Origin: Halomonas fontilapidosi
GTDB taxonomy: Bacteria > Pseudomonadota > Gammaproteobacteria > Pseudomonadales > Halomonadaceae
NCBI RefSeq assembly: GCF_014192285.1
Contig: NZ_JACHXQ010000009.1
Location: forward strand, 97,158-161,157
Direction: 5' to 3'
DNA: 64,000 bases
A program made the position numbers and the translations under genes. Positions 50,933-60,505 of this stretch are shown one piece after another. Positions within the stretch are counted from its first letter, which is position 1; every line of letters starts with the position of its first letter. Under the pieces are notes generated by a model. That model saw nothing but the letters and a program-made list of their open reading frames with translations. It made no database searches and was not told where the DNA came from.

Positions 50933-52390
50933 TCAGGCGCCGCTGGTGGCCACAACCGGACGCTGGCCGAGCATCAGGCCATAGTAGAAGAGTCCGCCGA
51001 GGGCCGCCCCCATCATCCAGCCGTAGCCGGTGAGACCGGAGAGTGCCGGTACCAGCACGGTGGAGATCGAGAACAGGGCGGCACCGCCAAAGGCCATCAG
51101 GGCGCGCCGGTTCCAGCCCTTGACGTAGTAGTAGGCGCTGTCCGGTGCCGAGGAGAACAGTTCCTGCATGTCGAGGTGCTGGCGCTTCACCAGATAGTAG
51201 TCCACCACGATGATGCCGAAGAAGGGGGCAACGATAGCGCCCAGCGCATTGACGAACCCAGGCACGCCGATCTGGCTGATCAGCGAGACCCAGAGGGCAC
51301 CGACGAAGAAGGCCAGTACGGCGGTAATCAGGCCGCCGACCTTGAAGCTGATCTTGCTGGGAAAGAGGTTGGCCAGGTCATAGGCCGGGGGAATGAAGTT
51401 GGCCACCAGGTTGATGCCCACGGTAGCGGCAAAGAACGTCAGTGCAGCGACGATGGTCAGCGGCAGGGAGTCGACTCGCTCGACGATGTCTGCTGGGTTG
51501 GTCAGGGCATCACCGAACAGCACCAGCGTGCCGGCCGTGATGATCAGGGCGATGAACGAGAAGAAGGCGACATTGAGCGGCAGCCCCAGCAGGTTGCCCA
51601 GCTTCATCTGGCGTTCGGTCTTCACGAAGCGCGTGAAGTCGCCGAAATTGATCACCACCGCGGCGAAGTAGGCGACCATGGTACCGACGATGGCGAGGAA
51701 GGCCCCGATGGCGCTGCCTTCTCGTTCGCTGTCGGCGCTGAAGATGGTGCTTACCGCGGGCAGCAGGTCGCTGCCGGCCTGGAACCACACCACGATCATC
51801 AGCACCACCATCACCACATAGACCAGCGGACCGGCCCAGTTGAGGAAGTGCTTGATGCGCTCGATGCCCTGCCAGAAGATCGCGATCTGGAACAGCCAGA
51901 CGATCACGAAAGAGAGCCAGCCCACGGCGGAGAGGCCCAGGAAGGTGCTGCCCTCGCCGACACCGAAGAGGGCGGTGATCAGCAGGGCGACGGCAGTGGA
52001 AGCGAAGTAGGTCTGCACGCCATACCAGAAGATGCCGACGATGGCTCGCAGCAGTGCCGGCAGGTTGGCACCGCGCACGCCCATGCTGGCCCGCACCATT
52101 ACCGGGAAGGGGATGCCGTACTTCACGCTGGGCTTGCCGGTCAGGTTGACCAGATACATCACGATCACGCCGGCCAGGATGATGGCGGCCATCACCGCCC
52201 AGCCATTGAGCCCGTAGGTCAGAAACAGCGAGGCGGCCAGGGTGTAACCGAACAGGCTCTGGATGTCGTTGGACCAGACGTTGAAGATCTCGAAGGCGCC
52301 CCAGTTTCGCTCGCTGGGCTTGAGCGGGGCGAGATCCTGATTGTAAAGCGTGGGGTCGATGCGCTGGATGTCCAGCTCACTCTCTTTCAT
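50933..52390 (-). CDS. NCS1 nucleobase/allantoin/hydantoin permease (1)
   Basis: 485 aa with 12 predicted transmembrane helices. NCS1 marks: SERNWGAFEIFNVWSNDIQS at the start, VNLTGKPSVKYGIPFPVMVRA and VVDYYLVKRQHLDMQELFSS near the end. Members import cytosine, uracil, allantoin or hydantoins with Na+ or H+. Being downstream of allantoin racemase and the other NCS1 gene suggests allantoin or a purine. ATG 52390 has GGTGA; a GTG nine bases upstream is possible. Confidence 0.9.
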   Translation of the reverse strand: MKESELDIQRIDPTLYNQDLAPLKPSERNWGAFEIFNVWSNDIQSLFGYTLAASLFLTYGLNGWAVMAAIILAGVIVMYLVNLTGKPSVKYGIPFPVMVRASMGVRGANLPALLRAIVGIFWYGVQTYFASTAVALLITALFGVGEGSTFLGLSAVGWLSFVIVWLFQIAIFWQGIERIKHFLNWAGPLVYVVMVVLMIVVWFQAGSDLLPAVSTIFSADSEREGSAIGAFLAIVGTMVAYFAAVVINFGDFTRFVKTERQMKLGNLLGLPLNVAFFSFIALIITAGTLVLFGDALTNPADIVERVDSLPLTIVAALTFFAATVGINLVANFIPPAYDLANLFPSKISFKVGGLITAVLAFFVGALWVSLISQIGVPGFVNALGAIVAPFFGIIVVDYYLVKRQHLDMQELFSSAPDSAYYYVKGWNRRALMAFGGAALFSISTVLVPALSGLTGYGWMMGAALGGLFYYGLMLGQRPVVATSGA

Positions 52391-52434
52391 CGAAGTCACC
52401 GTTAGCGTTGTTGGAGTGCTGTGTGTTCTGGAAA

Positions 52435-52460
52435 AGGCTGCCCGGATTTCCGGGCAGCCT
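52435..52460 (-). terminator. intrinsic terminator between the two NCS1 genes
   Basis: 11-bp stem, AGGCTGCCCGG / CCGGGCAGCCT, loop ATTT (plus strand). On the minus strand it is followed by TTT. It lies 7 bp after the stop of permease 2 and ahead of permease 1, so the second gene may depend on read-through or its own promoter. Confidence 0.8.
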
Positions 52461-52467
52461 CCCTGAT

Positions 52468-53844
52468 TTACTGGCGGAAGCGCTGGCAGGGTGCCCAGTG
52501 CTGCATCAGCAGGTAGTAGGTGGCACCGGCCGGAATCAGGCTGGCGTACCAGGAGATGGCCGAGAAGGAGAGGGCGGCGGCGATACCCACCCCGGTGGCA
52601 ATGACGGCGGCGAGATTGACGCCCCGGTAGGGCCCGGTCTCGTCGTAGAGCTTGCCCAGGTCCAGGGTGCGGCGCCGGATCACGTAGTAATCCACCACCA
52701 GGACGGCGAAGATCGGGCCGAGGAAGGCGGAGTAGGTCTGCACGAAGAGCTGCAGCCCATCGGCGGATTCCGGCTGGACCAGTTTCCAGGGGAAGGTGGC
52801 GAAGGCCAGCAGGCCGACGATCACGGTGGCGACCTGGAACTTCATCTTGAAGACGTCCATCAGCACGTAGGTCGGCGGTACCACGTTGTTGAGCACGTTG
52901 GTGGTGACCTGGGCGAAGGCGATGAACAGCAGGGTGGTCATCAGCAGGGGCGTGTTATCCACGGCGTTGGCGAATACCTGAATAGGATCGGCAGTCCCGG
53001 TGGCCTCGGACACCATGTAACCGATCAGGCCCATGAACAGCGTGCAGGGCAGAATCGACATGGCATAGATGGTGGTCAGCAGTCCCGGACCGGTGCCGTG
53101 CTTGTGCTCGCGCGAGTAGTCACTGACGTTGAGCATCATGGTGCTGTAGATGCCCAGGAACAGCATGGTGGCGCCCCAGAACGGCATGCCCCAGGAGCCT
53201 TCCATGGTCAGCAGGCTCGCCGAGAGTTCATCGCCATAGCGCTGCACCGTGGCGTAGAACATGTACATCAGCGAGGCGAGGATGAAGGCGCTGCCGATGT
53301 TCTCCAGCCACTTGATGCCCTGGAAGCCCATCACCGACAGGCCGATCTGCAGGAACTGGAAGGTAATGAAGTAGAACACCAGGTTGTCGAAGCCGAACAG
53401 CGTGGCCGACACCATGTTCAGGGCGCCGGCACCGATCCAGCTCTGAAAGCCATACCAGACAATGGCCGGGACGGCGCGCACCAGGCCCGGAATGCGGGTG
53501 CCGGCGAAGCCGAAGGCGCTGCGGGCCTGGACCATGAAGGGGATGCCGTACTTGTAGCCGGGGGCGCCGTTGACGGCGAGCGCGATGCCGATCACGAAAC
53601 AGCCGATGGCGATGGCCAGGGTCGCCTGGAGCAGGTTCAGGGTACCGACCACGCTGGACCCCATGGCGAAGGTGCCGATCGATACGCAGCCGCCAAACCA
53701 CGCCAGAAAGTAGGAGGGCCGGCCCATGATGCGGGTCTGCTGGGGAGCCAGGCTCTCCTGGCCCGGGGCCTTGGTGGCATGAGCGGCCGCGTCAGCTGGA
53801 ATGTCCGGTGCTGCCGTACCGGCCTGTGGTGTAGGTTGCGTCAT
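52468..53844 (-). CDS. NCS1 nucleobase/allantoin permease (2)
   Basis: 458 aa with 12 transmembrane helices. After a hydrophilic N-terminus of about 40 residues it shows PSYFLAWFGGCVSIGTFAMG, VNGAPGYKYGIPFMVQARSA and VVDYYVIRRRTLDLGKLYDE. It is an NCS1 protein distinct from its neighbour (same fold, modest similarity by eye). ATG 53844 has GAGGA; upstream in-frame residues are low complexity. It is cotranscribed with the allantoin racemase gene 143 bp upstream. Confidence 0.9.
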   Translation of the reverse strand: MTQPTPQAGTAAPDIPADAAAHATKAPGQESLAPQQTRIMGRPSYFLAWFGGCVSIGTFAMGSSVVGTLNLLQATLAIAIGCFVIGIALAVNGAPGYKYGIPFMVQARSAFGFAGTRIPGLVRAVPAIVWYGFQSWIGAGALNMVSATLFGFDNLVFYFITFQFLQIGLSVMGFQGIKWLENIGSAFILASLMYMFYATVQRYGDELSASLLTMEGSWGMPFWGATMLFLGIYSTMMLNVSDYSREHKHGTGPGLLTTIYAMSILPCTLFMGLIGYMVSEATGTADPIQVFANAVDNTPLLMTTLLFIAFAQVTTNVLNNVVPPTYVLMDVFKMKFQVATVIVGLLAFATFPWKLVQPESADGLQLFVQTYSAFLGPIFAVLVVDYYVIRRRTLDLGKLYDETGPYRGVNLAAVIATGVGIAAALSFSAISWYASLIPAGATYYLLMQHWAPCQRFRQ

Positions 53845-53987
53845 GGTGATGTCCTCGCAAGTCGCTTGTGTGCTTGTGGTTGTCTTCCGGCAGGGGGCTG
53901 CCGTGGAAGGCTTGCGGCGTGGCGTGCGCCTGTGGCGCGATGCGTTGTGGTTGTTCGTTACGGTTATGGATGCACGAAGCGTGCCGT

Positions 53988-54734
53988 TCAGCGTGCCGGC
54001 GTCAACTGGGAGAAGCCTTCGAAGCGTCCCGTAAAGGGCTTGGGCCGGGGAAAGGCCAGGTCGCCATGCTTGCTGGTGCCCAGTCCCAGGCCGACCAGGG
54101 CCTCTGTCAGCTTGATGGCGGCGGTCACCCCCTCGACGACCGGCAGCCCGACCTCGTGGCTGATGGTGTCGGTGAGGTCGGCCATGCCGCCGCAGCCCAG
54201 TACGATGGCGCCGATATTGTCTTCGTCGCGGGCGCGCCGGCACTCGTCGATGATGCGCACCAGGGCGGCATCGCCGTTCTCCTCCAGGTCGAGTACCGGG
54301 ATCTCCGCGGCTCGCACCCGCCGGCAGTGATGAGAGAAGCCGTACTGGTCGAGCAGGTGCTCGGCGATGATGCCGGTGCGCCCCAGGGTGGTGACGATGG
54401 AGAAGCGGGTGCTGATCAGGGTGGCCAGGTGGAAGGCGGCCTCGGCGATACCGATCACCGGCGCCCGGGTCAGCTCGCGCGCGGCCAGCAGCCCGGGGTC
54501 ACCGAAACAGGCGATCACGTAGGCATCGGCGCCCTCGCGCTCCCCGGCCATCACCTCCTCGAGCACGCCGACGGCACTGATGGCCTCGTCGAAGTGGCTC
54601 TCGATGGAGACCGGCCCATGGTCGGGGTGGCGTGCCGAGACGCGGGTACCGGGGGAGGCGATGCGGCTCGCCGCCTCGCCGATCGTCGCCGTCATCTCGG
54701 CGCTGGTATTGGGGTTGATGATGCGGATGTGCAT
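53988..54734 (-). CDS. hpxA: Aspartate/glutamate/hydantoin racemase family, likely allantoin racemase
   Basis: 248 aa. Two catalytic cysteines: IACFGDPGLLAA (about residue 78) and IVLGCGGMADLTD (about 183). It opens IRIINPNTSAEMTATIGEAA, the hydantoin/allantoin racemase signature. Placed head-to-head with puuE, it most likely interconverts R- and S-allantoin so that both enantiomers can be hydrolysed. ATG 54734 is used; upstream codons are not conserved-looking. Hydantoin or Asp/Glu as substrate cannot be fully excluded. Confidence 0.87.
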   Translation of the reverse strand: MHIRIINPNTSAEMTATIGEAASRIASPGTRVSARHPDHGPVSIESHFDEAISAVGVLEEVMAGEREGADAYVIACFGDPGLLAARELTRAPVIGIAEAAFHLATLISTRFSIVTTLGRTGIIAEHLLDQYGFSHHCRRVRAAEIPVLDLEENGDAALVRIIDECRRARDEDNIGAIVLGCGGMADLTDTISHEVGLPVVEGVTAAIKLTEALVGLGLGTSKHGDLAFPRPKPFTGRFEGFSQLTPAR

Positions 54735-54780
54735 GGCGCGGGCCCTTCTCGATTTTTTCGTGGACAATATATTTTTGCTT

Positions 54781-54788
54781 TGTACACA
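54781..54788. promoter_or_regulatory. TGTATACA-type operator (site E, variant TGTACACA)
   Basis: TTTGT-AC-ACAAA, the reverse complement of the site A variant, 46 bp before the racemase start. Confidence 0.55.
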
Positions 54789-54968
54789 AAATAGCGCCCG
54801 TTGGCGCAGCCCGCAAGTCCGAATCGACAGTGCCGTGGCAGGGAAAATTTCTTATTAATATCAAAAAGATGGGGAATGTGTGTTGCCGTCTTTGCAAGTG
54901 TCGCCACGCTATCGTTTCGATGTGTAGTCGCGTCTTGCGTTATTTGTAAGACATTTTTTCCTAAAAAG

Positions 54969-54976
54969 TGTATACA
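54969..54976. promoter_or_regulatory. TGTATACA operator (site F)
   Basis: AAGTGTATACAGT, exact core, 165 bp before puuE. Confidence 0.7.
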
Positions 54977-55067
54977 GTTAATGAGGCCAGGGTCCCTGCT
55001 CGCGTGGATCTTGCCTCGGCCTTCGACAAGGGGTTGCGGATAGCATGGGCACACTCTATCTTTATAT

Positions 55068-55075
55068 TGTATACA
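55068..55075. promoter_or_regulatory. TGTATACA operator (site G)
   Basis: TATTGTATACACG, exact core, 66 bp before puuE, in a promoter-like AT-rich stretch. Confidence 0.72.
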
Positions 55076-55141
55076 CGATGCGCGCCGTATTCCGGTTCTC
55101 CTGCCGGAGATAAGGTGCCAGAACAACCAGGACACCTCGCC

Positions 55142-56080
55142 ATGACGCACCCTCGCTCACCCGACTATCCCCGTGACCTGATCGGCTACGGTCGTACCCC
55201 ACCCCATGCCAACTGGCCGGGCGGGGCGAGGATTGCCGTGCAGTTCGTGCTCAACTACGAGGAGGGCGGCGAGAACTGCGTGCTGCACGGCGACGAAGGC
55301 TCCGAGCAGTTCCTCTCCGAGATCATCGGTGCTCCCGCCTTCCCCGACCGCCACCTGAGCATGGAGTCGATCTACGAGTACGGCTCGCGGGCCGGCGTGT
55401 GGCGCATCCTGCGCGAATTCGAGCGCCGCGGCCTGCCGCTCACCGTGTTCGGCGTGGCCATGGCCCTGGAGCGCCATCCCGAGGTGGCCCAGGCCTTCCG
55501 GGAGCTGGGCCACGAGGTTGCCTGCCACGGCTACCGCTGGATCCACTACCAGGAGGTGCCGGAAGAGGTCGAGCGTGAGCACCTCAAGAAGGCCATGGCG
55601 ATCTTCCAGCGCCTCTATGGCGAGAAACCGCTGGGCTGGTACACCGGCCGCGACAGCCCCAACACCCGCCGGCTGGTGCTCGATGAGGGCGGCTTCCTCT
55701 ACGACAGCGACTACTACGGCGATGACCTGCCGTTCTGGACCCGCGAGAAGGACAGCCAGGGACGCGAGCATGACCACCTGATCGTCCCCTATACCCTCGA
55801 CAGCAACGACATGCGCTTTGCCGCGCCCCAGGGCTTCAACACCGCCGACCACTTCTTCAGCTACCTGCGCGACGCCTTCGACGTGCTCTACGCGGAGGGG
55901 GAGGAGTCGCCAAAGATGCTCTCGGTGGGCATGCACTGCCGGCTGCTGGGCCGCCCCGGGCGCTTCCGCGCCCTGCAGCGCTTCCTCGACCATATCGAGG
56001 CCCACGACCGAGTTTGGGTGGCGCGCCGCGTGGATATCGCCCGCCACTGGGCGGAGCAACACCCGGCGCCAGGTAACTGA
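55142..56080 (+). CDS. puuE: Allantoinase PuuE (polysaccharide-deacetylase fold)
   Basis: 312 aa. NodB-type fold lacking the usual zinc site. PuuE segments: RIAVQFVLNYEEGGENCVLH, SMESIYEYGSRAGVWRILRE, HGYRWIHYQEVPEE and GWYTGRDSPNTRRLVLDEGG. It hydrolyses allantoin to allantoate without metal. ATG 55142 follows AGGACACCTCGCC; the longer frame runs through the operators. It heads puuE-ureidoglycine aminohydrolase-allA. The racemase gene diverges from it. Confidence 0.93.
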   Translation: MTHPRSPDYPRDLIGYGRTPPHANWPGGARIAVQFVLNYEEGGENCVLHGDEGSEQFLSEIIGAPAFPDRHLSMESIYEYGSRAGVWRILREFERRGLPLTVFGVAMALERHPEVAQAFRELGHEVACHGYRWIHYQEVPEEVEREHLKKAMAIFQRLYGEKPLGWYTGRDSPNTRRLVLDEGGFLYDSDYYGDDLPFWTREKDSQGREHDHLIVPYTLDSNDMRFAAPQGFNTADHFFSYLRDAFDVLYAEGEESPKMLSVGMHCRLLGRPGRFRALQRFLDHIEAHDRVWVARRVDIARHWAEQHPAPGN

Positions 56081-56112
56081 CCCCTTGAACAGCCGTAACG
56101 CTCGAGGCTGAT

Positions 56113-56222
56113 CCGGCGACAGGCTCCGGGGTGCCGGACCATCGAGGGGGCGCTGTGAACCCCTCCCTGGGCGCTACCGATGCCATCCATGGCATAGGAC
56201 CCCCTCTTCAGCCTGTCCCCGG
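56113..56222 (+). other. structured intergenic element (imperfect palindrome)
   Basis: Outer arms CCGGCGACAGGCT (56113) and AGCCTGTCCCCGG (56210) pair with one mismatch. Inside are hairpin TCCGG-GGTG-CCGGA (56125-56138), stem GAGGGGG / CCCCCTC (56144 / 56200) and hairpin ATGCCAT-CC-ATGGCAT (56180-56195). It could be a dispersed palindromic repeat or a structured RNA leader for the next gene. Only one copy is in this window. Confidence 0.55.
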
Positions 56223-56295
56223 CGCCTATCGCCCTGACCTTTGCGGGTCACTCGTACAAACCCGGGCTTCGGCCCCGAGTCTTTCAGGACAGCCC

Positions 56296-57129
56296 ATGAA
56301 ACAACGTACCTACTATGCCCCGCACGGCGGCCATCCGCCCCAGACCCAGCTGCTCTCCGATCGGGCGGTATTCACCGAGGCCTATGCGGTCATTCCCAAG
56401 GGCGTCTTCGGCGATATCGTCACCAGCAACCTGCCGTTCTGGGAGGGCACCCGGCTGTGGGTGCTGGCCCGCCCGCTCTCCGGCTTCGCCGAGACCTTCT
56501 CCCAGTACATCATGGAGGTCTCCCCCGGCGGCGGCAGCGAGCGCCCCGAACTCGACCCCGAGGCCGAGGGCGTGCTCTTCGTGGTGGAGGGCGAGATGGT
56601 GCTGACCTTGGCCGGCGAGCGCCACCGCCTGGTCCCCGGTGGCTACGCTTTCCTACCGCCGGGCAGTGACTGGCAGATCAGGAACGAGGCCGAGGCGCCG
56701 GTGCGCTTCCACTGGGTGCGCAAGGCCTACGAGCGGGTCGAGGGTATTGAGGTGCCCGAGGCCTTCGTGGTCAACGAGAACGATATCGCGCCCAACGAGA
56801 TGCCGGACACCGAGGGGCGCTGGGCCACCACGCGCTTCGTCGACCCGGCCGACGTGCGCCATGACATGCACGTCAACATTGTCACCTTCCAGCCCGGGGC
56901 GGTGATTCCCTTCGATGAGACCCACGTCATGGAACACGGTCTCTATGTGTTGGAGGGCAAGGCGGTCTACCACCTCAACCAGGACTGGGTGGAGGTCGAG
57001 GCCGGCGACTTCATGTGGCTGCGCGCCTTCTGCCCCCAGGCCTGCTATGCCGGCGGCCCGGGCCCGTTCCGCTACCTGCTTTATAAGGACGTCAATCGCC
57101 ACCCCAAGCTGCGCCTGGGTGGCCGCTAG
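56296..57129 (+). CDS. (S)-Ureidoglycine aminohydrolase (bicupin)
   Basis: 277 aa with two cupin domains. The first includes LFVVEGEMVLTLAGERHRLV; the second has the metal-binding set in VIPFDETHVMEHGLYVLEGK and WLRAFCPQACYAGG. It releases ammonia from ureidoglycine to give S-ureidoglycolate (AllE/UGHY/YlbA). ATG 56296 is chosen because the conserved N-terminus MKQRTYYAPHGGHPPQTQLL starts there. It lies 215 bp after puuE with a structured spacer, and 9 bp before allA. Confidence 0.92.
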   Translation: MKQRTYYAPHGGHPPQTQLLSDRAVFTEAYAVIPKGVFGDIVTSNLPFWEGTRLWVLARPLSGFAETFSQYIMEVSPGGGSERPELDPEAEGVLFVVEGEMVLTLAGERHRLVPGGYAFLPPGSDWQIRNEAEAPVRFHWVRKAYERVEGIEVPEAFVVNENDIAPNEMPDTEGRWATTRFVDPADVRHDMHVNIVTFQPGAVIPFDETHVMEHGLYVLEGKAVYHLNQDWVEVEAGDFMWLRAFCPQACYAGGPGPFRYLLYKDVNRHPKLRLGGR

Positions 57130-57138
57130 GAGGTCGAT

Positions 57139-57624
57139 ATGCTGGAACTCAAAGCCGAACCGCTGACCGCCGAGGCCTTCGCCCCCTTCGGCGATGTCAT
57201 CGACGCCCGGGCGTCGGAGTGGTTTCCCATCAACGCCGGGAGGACCCGGCGCTATCACGATCTGGCGAGGGTCGAGACCCTGGGGGAGGAGGCGCGGACG
57301 CTTATCAGCATCTTCGTCAGCCAGCCCGTGGCGATACCGCTGGATCTCGACTTCCTGGAGCGCCATCGGCTGGGCAGCCAGGCCTTTATGCCGCTCCATG
57401 AAGAAAGGTTTGTGGTGGTCGTCGCACCGCCGGGCGACGAGATCGACCCCGCCGAGGTGCGCGCCTTCGTCACCGATGGCCGCCAGGGGGTCAACTACCG
57501 TGCCGGCACCTGGCACGCCATCCAGTCGGTGCTCGAGCGGGAAGGGGAGTTCCTGGTGGTCGACCGCGGAGGAGAAGGGAGCAACTGCGACGAGCATCCG
57601 CTGGCGCTTCGCGTGACCCTCTGA
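57139..57624 (+). CDS. allA: Ureidoglycolate lyase
   Basis: 161 aa. Cleaves ureidoglycolate to glyoxylate and urea. Family segments: LTAEAFAPFGDVIDARASEW, MPLHEERFVVVVAPPGDEID and GVNYRAGTWHAIQSVLERE with the catalytic-pocket His. AGGAGGTCGAT-type ribosome site 9 bp after the previous stop. It supplies the glyoxylate consumed by gcl, whose promoter lies just downstream of a terminator. Confidence 0.94.
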   Translation: MLELKAEPLTAEAFAPFGDVIDARASEWFPINAGRTRRYHDLARVETLGEEARTLISIFVSQPVAIPLDLDFLERHRLGSQAFMPLHEERFVVVVAPPGDEIDPAEVRAFVTDGRQGVNYRAGTWHAIQSVLEREGEFLVVDRGGEGSNCDEHPLALRVTL

Positions 57625-57660
57625 GCCCTCCCGCAATGTGACGGTGAGCTGTTTTTTGAT

Positions 57661-57694
57661 ACCCAAGTCCCTGATGGGGCTTGGGTGTTTTTTT
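57661..57694 (+). terminator. intrinsic terminator after allA
   Basis: ACCCAAGTCCC-TGAT-GGGGCTTGGGT (11-bp stem with one wobble) followed by G and a run of seven T. It closes the puuE-allA unit. Confidence 0.9.
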
Positions 57695-57730
57695 GCCATC
57701 AAAATTTATGAAAATATTTTCCATAAAATA

Positions 57731-57759
57731 TTGACGGCCTGCGGCGGGGTGCCTAATCT
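57731..57759 (+). promoter_or_regulatory. sigma70 promoter of the gcl operon
   Basis: TTGACG (57731-57736) and TAATCT (57754-57759) with a 17-bp spacer, close to consensus and 54 bp before gcl. The operator TGTATACA follows directly after the -10 box. Confidence 0.75.
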
Positions 57760-57769
57760 CTGTATACAG
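57760..57769. promoter_or_regulatory. TGTATACA operator (site H) over the gcl start site
   Basis: CTGTATACAG lies immediately downstream of the -10 box. Binding there would block transcription initiation, so the regulator should act as a repressor of gcl. Confidence 0.78.
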
Positions 57770-57812
57770 AAATATTTTCCAAAAACAAAAACCCCTCACA
57801 GGAGGAAATGTC

Positions 57813-59588
57813 ATGAGCCGCATGACTGCCGCGGAAGCTGCCGTTCACGTGCTGCGCAAGGAGGGCGTCGATGTCGCCTTCGGCTTGCCCGGCGCCGCCA
57901 TCAACCCCTTCTACGCTGCGATGCGCAAGGTCGGGGGCGTCGACCACGTGCTGGCGCGCCACGTCGAGGGGGCCTCGCACATGGCCGAGGGCTACACCCG
58001 CACCCGGGCCGGCAACATCGGCGTGTGCATCGGCACCTCCGGGCCGGCCGGCACCGACATGATCACCGGCCTCTACTCCGCCTCGGCGGACTCCATTCCG
58101 ATCCTCTGCATCACCGGCCAGGCACCGACCGGCAAGCTGCACAAGGAGGACTTCCAGGCGGTGGACATCCAGACGATCGCCGGGCCGGTCACCAAGTGGG
58201 CCGTCACGGTGCTGGAGGCGGCCCAGGTGCCGCGCGCCTTCCAGCACGCCTTCCAGCTGATGCGCTCCTCGCGCCCCGGACCGGTGCTGCTCGACCTGCC
58301 CATCGATGTGCAGATGACCGAGATCGAGTTCGACCCGGACACCTACGAACCGCTCCCTGCCTACAAGCCGGCCGCCAGCCGCGCCCAGGTGGAGAAGGCG
58401 CTGGGCATGCTCAACGAGGCCGACAAGCCACTGCTGGTAGCCGGGGGCGGCATCATCAACGCGGATGCCGGTGACCTGCTCACCGAGTTCGCCGAGCTGA
58501 CCGGCGTGCCGGTGATCCCGACCCTGATGGGCTGGGGCACCATTCCCGACGATCACCGCCTGATGGCGGGCATGGTTGGCCTGCAGACCTCGCACCGCTA
58601 CGGCAACGCGACCCTGCTCGAGTCCGACTTCGTGATGGGCATCGGCAACCGCTGGGCCAACCGCCACACCGGCACGCTCGAGACCTACACCAAGGACCGC
58701 ACGTTCGTGCACGTGGACATCGAGCCGACCCAGATCGGGCGCATCTTCGGCCCCGACTACGGCATCGTCTCCGACGCCAAGGCGGCGCTCGAGCTGTTCA
58801 TCGAGGTGGCCCGCGAGTGGCAGGCCGAAGGCAAGCTCAAGGATCGCCGCGCCTGGGCCGAGGCATGCCAGGAGCGCAAGCGCACCCTGCTGCGCAAGAC
58901 CCACTTCGACGACGTGCCGGTCAAGCCGCAGCGCGTCTATGAGGAGATGAACAAGGCGTTCGGCAAGAACACCCGCTACGTCAGCACCATCGGCCTCTCG
59001 CAGATCGCCGGCGCCCAGTTCCTGCATGTCTACAAGCCGCGCCACTGGATCAACTGTGGCCAGGCGGGCCCGCTGGGCTGGACCATTCCGGCCGCGCTGG
59101 GCGTGCGTCGCGCCGATCCGGACACCGATATCGTCGCGCTCTCCGGCGACTATGATTTCCAGTTCATGATCGAGGAGCTGGCGGTCGGGGCACAGTTCAA
59201 CCTGCCCTACCTCCACGTGGTGGTGAACAACTCCTACCTGGGGCTGATCCGCCAGGCCCAGCGGGGCTTCGAGATGGATTACCAGGTGCAGCTCGCCTTC
59301 GAGAACATCAACTGCCCGGAGATCAACGGCTACGGGGTGGATCACGTCTCCGTGGTCGAGGGCCTGGGCTGCAAGGCGATCCGCGTCACCGAGCCCGACC
59401 AGATCGCGCCGGCCTTCGCCGAGGCCCGCGAGCTGATGAAGGAGCATCGCGTGCCGGTGGTGGTCGAGGTCATCCTCGAGAAGGTGACCAACATCGCCAT
59501 GGGCACCGACCTGGGCGGCATCAACGAGTTCGAGGCGCTGGCCGAGAACCTTGCCGATGCGCCGAGCTCGATCGCCGCCCTGCGGTGA
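57813..59588 (+). CDS. gcl: Glyoxylate carboligase (tartronate semialdehyde synthase)
   Basis: 591 aa ThDP- and FAD-dependent enzyme condensing two glyoxylate to tartronate semialdehyde and CO2. The N-terminal segment [20 protein letters not shown] and [20 protein letters not shown] are diagnostic; the ThDP motif is seen in [17 protein letters not shown] through [28 protein letters not shown] is an excellent ribosome site. It is the first gene of gcl-hyi-glxR. Size matches E. coli Gcl. Confidence 0.97.
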   Translation: MSRMTAAEAAVHVLRKEGVDVAFGLPGAAINPFYAAMRKVGGVDHVLARHVEGASHMAEGYTRTRAGNIGVCIGTSGPAGTDMITGLYSASADSIPILCITGQAPTGKLHKEDFQAVDIQTIAGPVTKWAVTVLEAAQVPRAFQHAFQLMRSSRPGPVLLDLPIDVQMTEIEFDPDTYEPLPAYKPAASRAQVEKALGMLNEADKPLLVAGGGIINADAGDLLTEFAELTGVPVIPTLMGWGTIPDDHRLMAGMVGLQTSHRYGNATLLESDFVMGIGNRWANRHTGTLETYTKDRTFVHVDIEPTQIGRIFGPDYGIVSDAKAALELFIEVAREWQAEGKLKDRRAWAEACQERKRTLLRKTHFDDVPVKPQRVYEEMNKAFGKNTRYVSTIGLSQIAGAQFLHVYKPRHWINCGQAGPLGWTIPAALGVRRADPDTDIVALSGDYDFQFMIEELAVGAQFNLPYLHVVVNNSYLGLIRQAQRGFEMDYQVQLAFENINCPEINGYGVDHVSVVEGLGCKAIRVTEPDQIAPAFAEARELMKEHRVPVVVEVILEKVTNIAMGTDLGGINEFEALAENLADAPSSIAALR

Positions 59589-59689
59589 GCCGCCCTTCAC
59601 TGAGGGGCAGGAGGCGCGCCGCCGGTGGGGACCGGCGGCAAGCCCCCGAGACGACGCTGAAACACACGAAAAGAGACAGGGAGACGCAC

Positions 59690-60466
<777 letters not shown>

Positions 60467-60505
60467 ACACCCTATCGACACCCCAATGACAACAGGAGAG
60501 AGACC

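Larger units (their letters stand above)
54735..55141. other. 407-bp divergent control region with three operators
   Basis: No gene. AT-rich by local standards. It separates the racemase/permease unit from puuE and holds three TGTATACA-type sites at 54781, 54969 and 55068. Spacings of about 188 and 99 bp are compatible with looping or separate promoters. Confidence 0.7.

Noticed and set aside
52408..54330. 640-aa plus-strand open frame
   Set aside because: Shadow of the second NCS1 permease and the racemase; low-complexity Gly/His/Gln composition.
57753..59600. 615-aa open frame antisense to gcl
   Set aside because: High-GC shadow. gcl on the plus strand has all family motifs and a good ribosome site.
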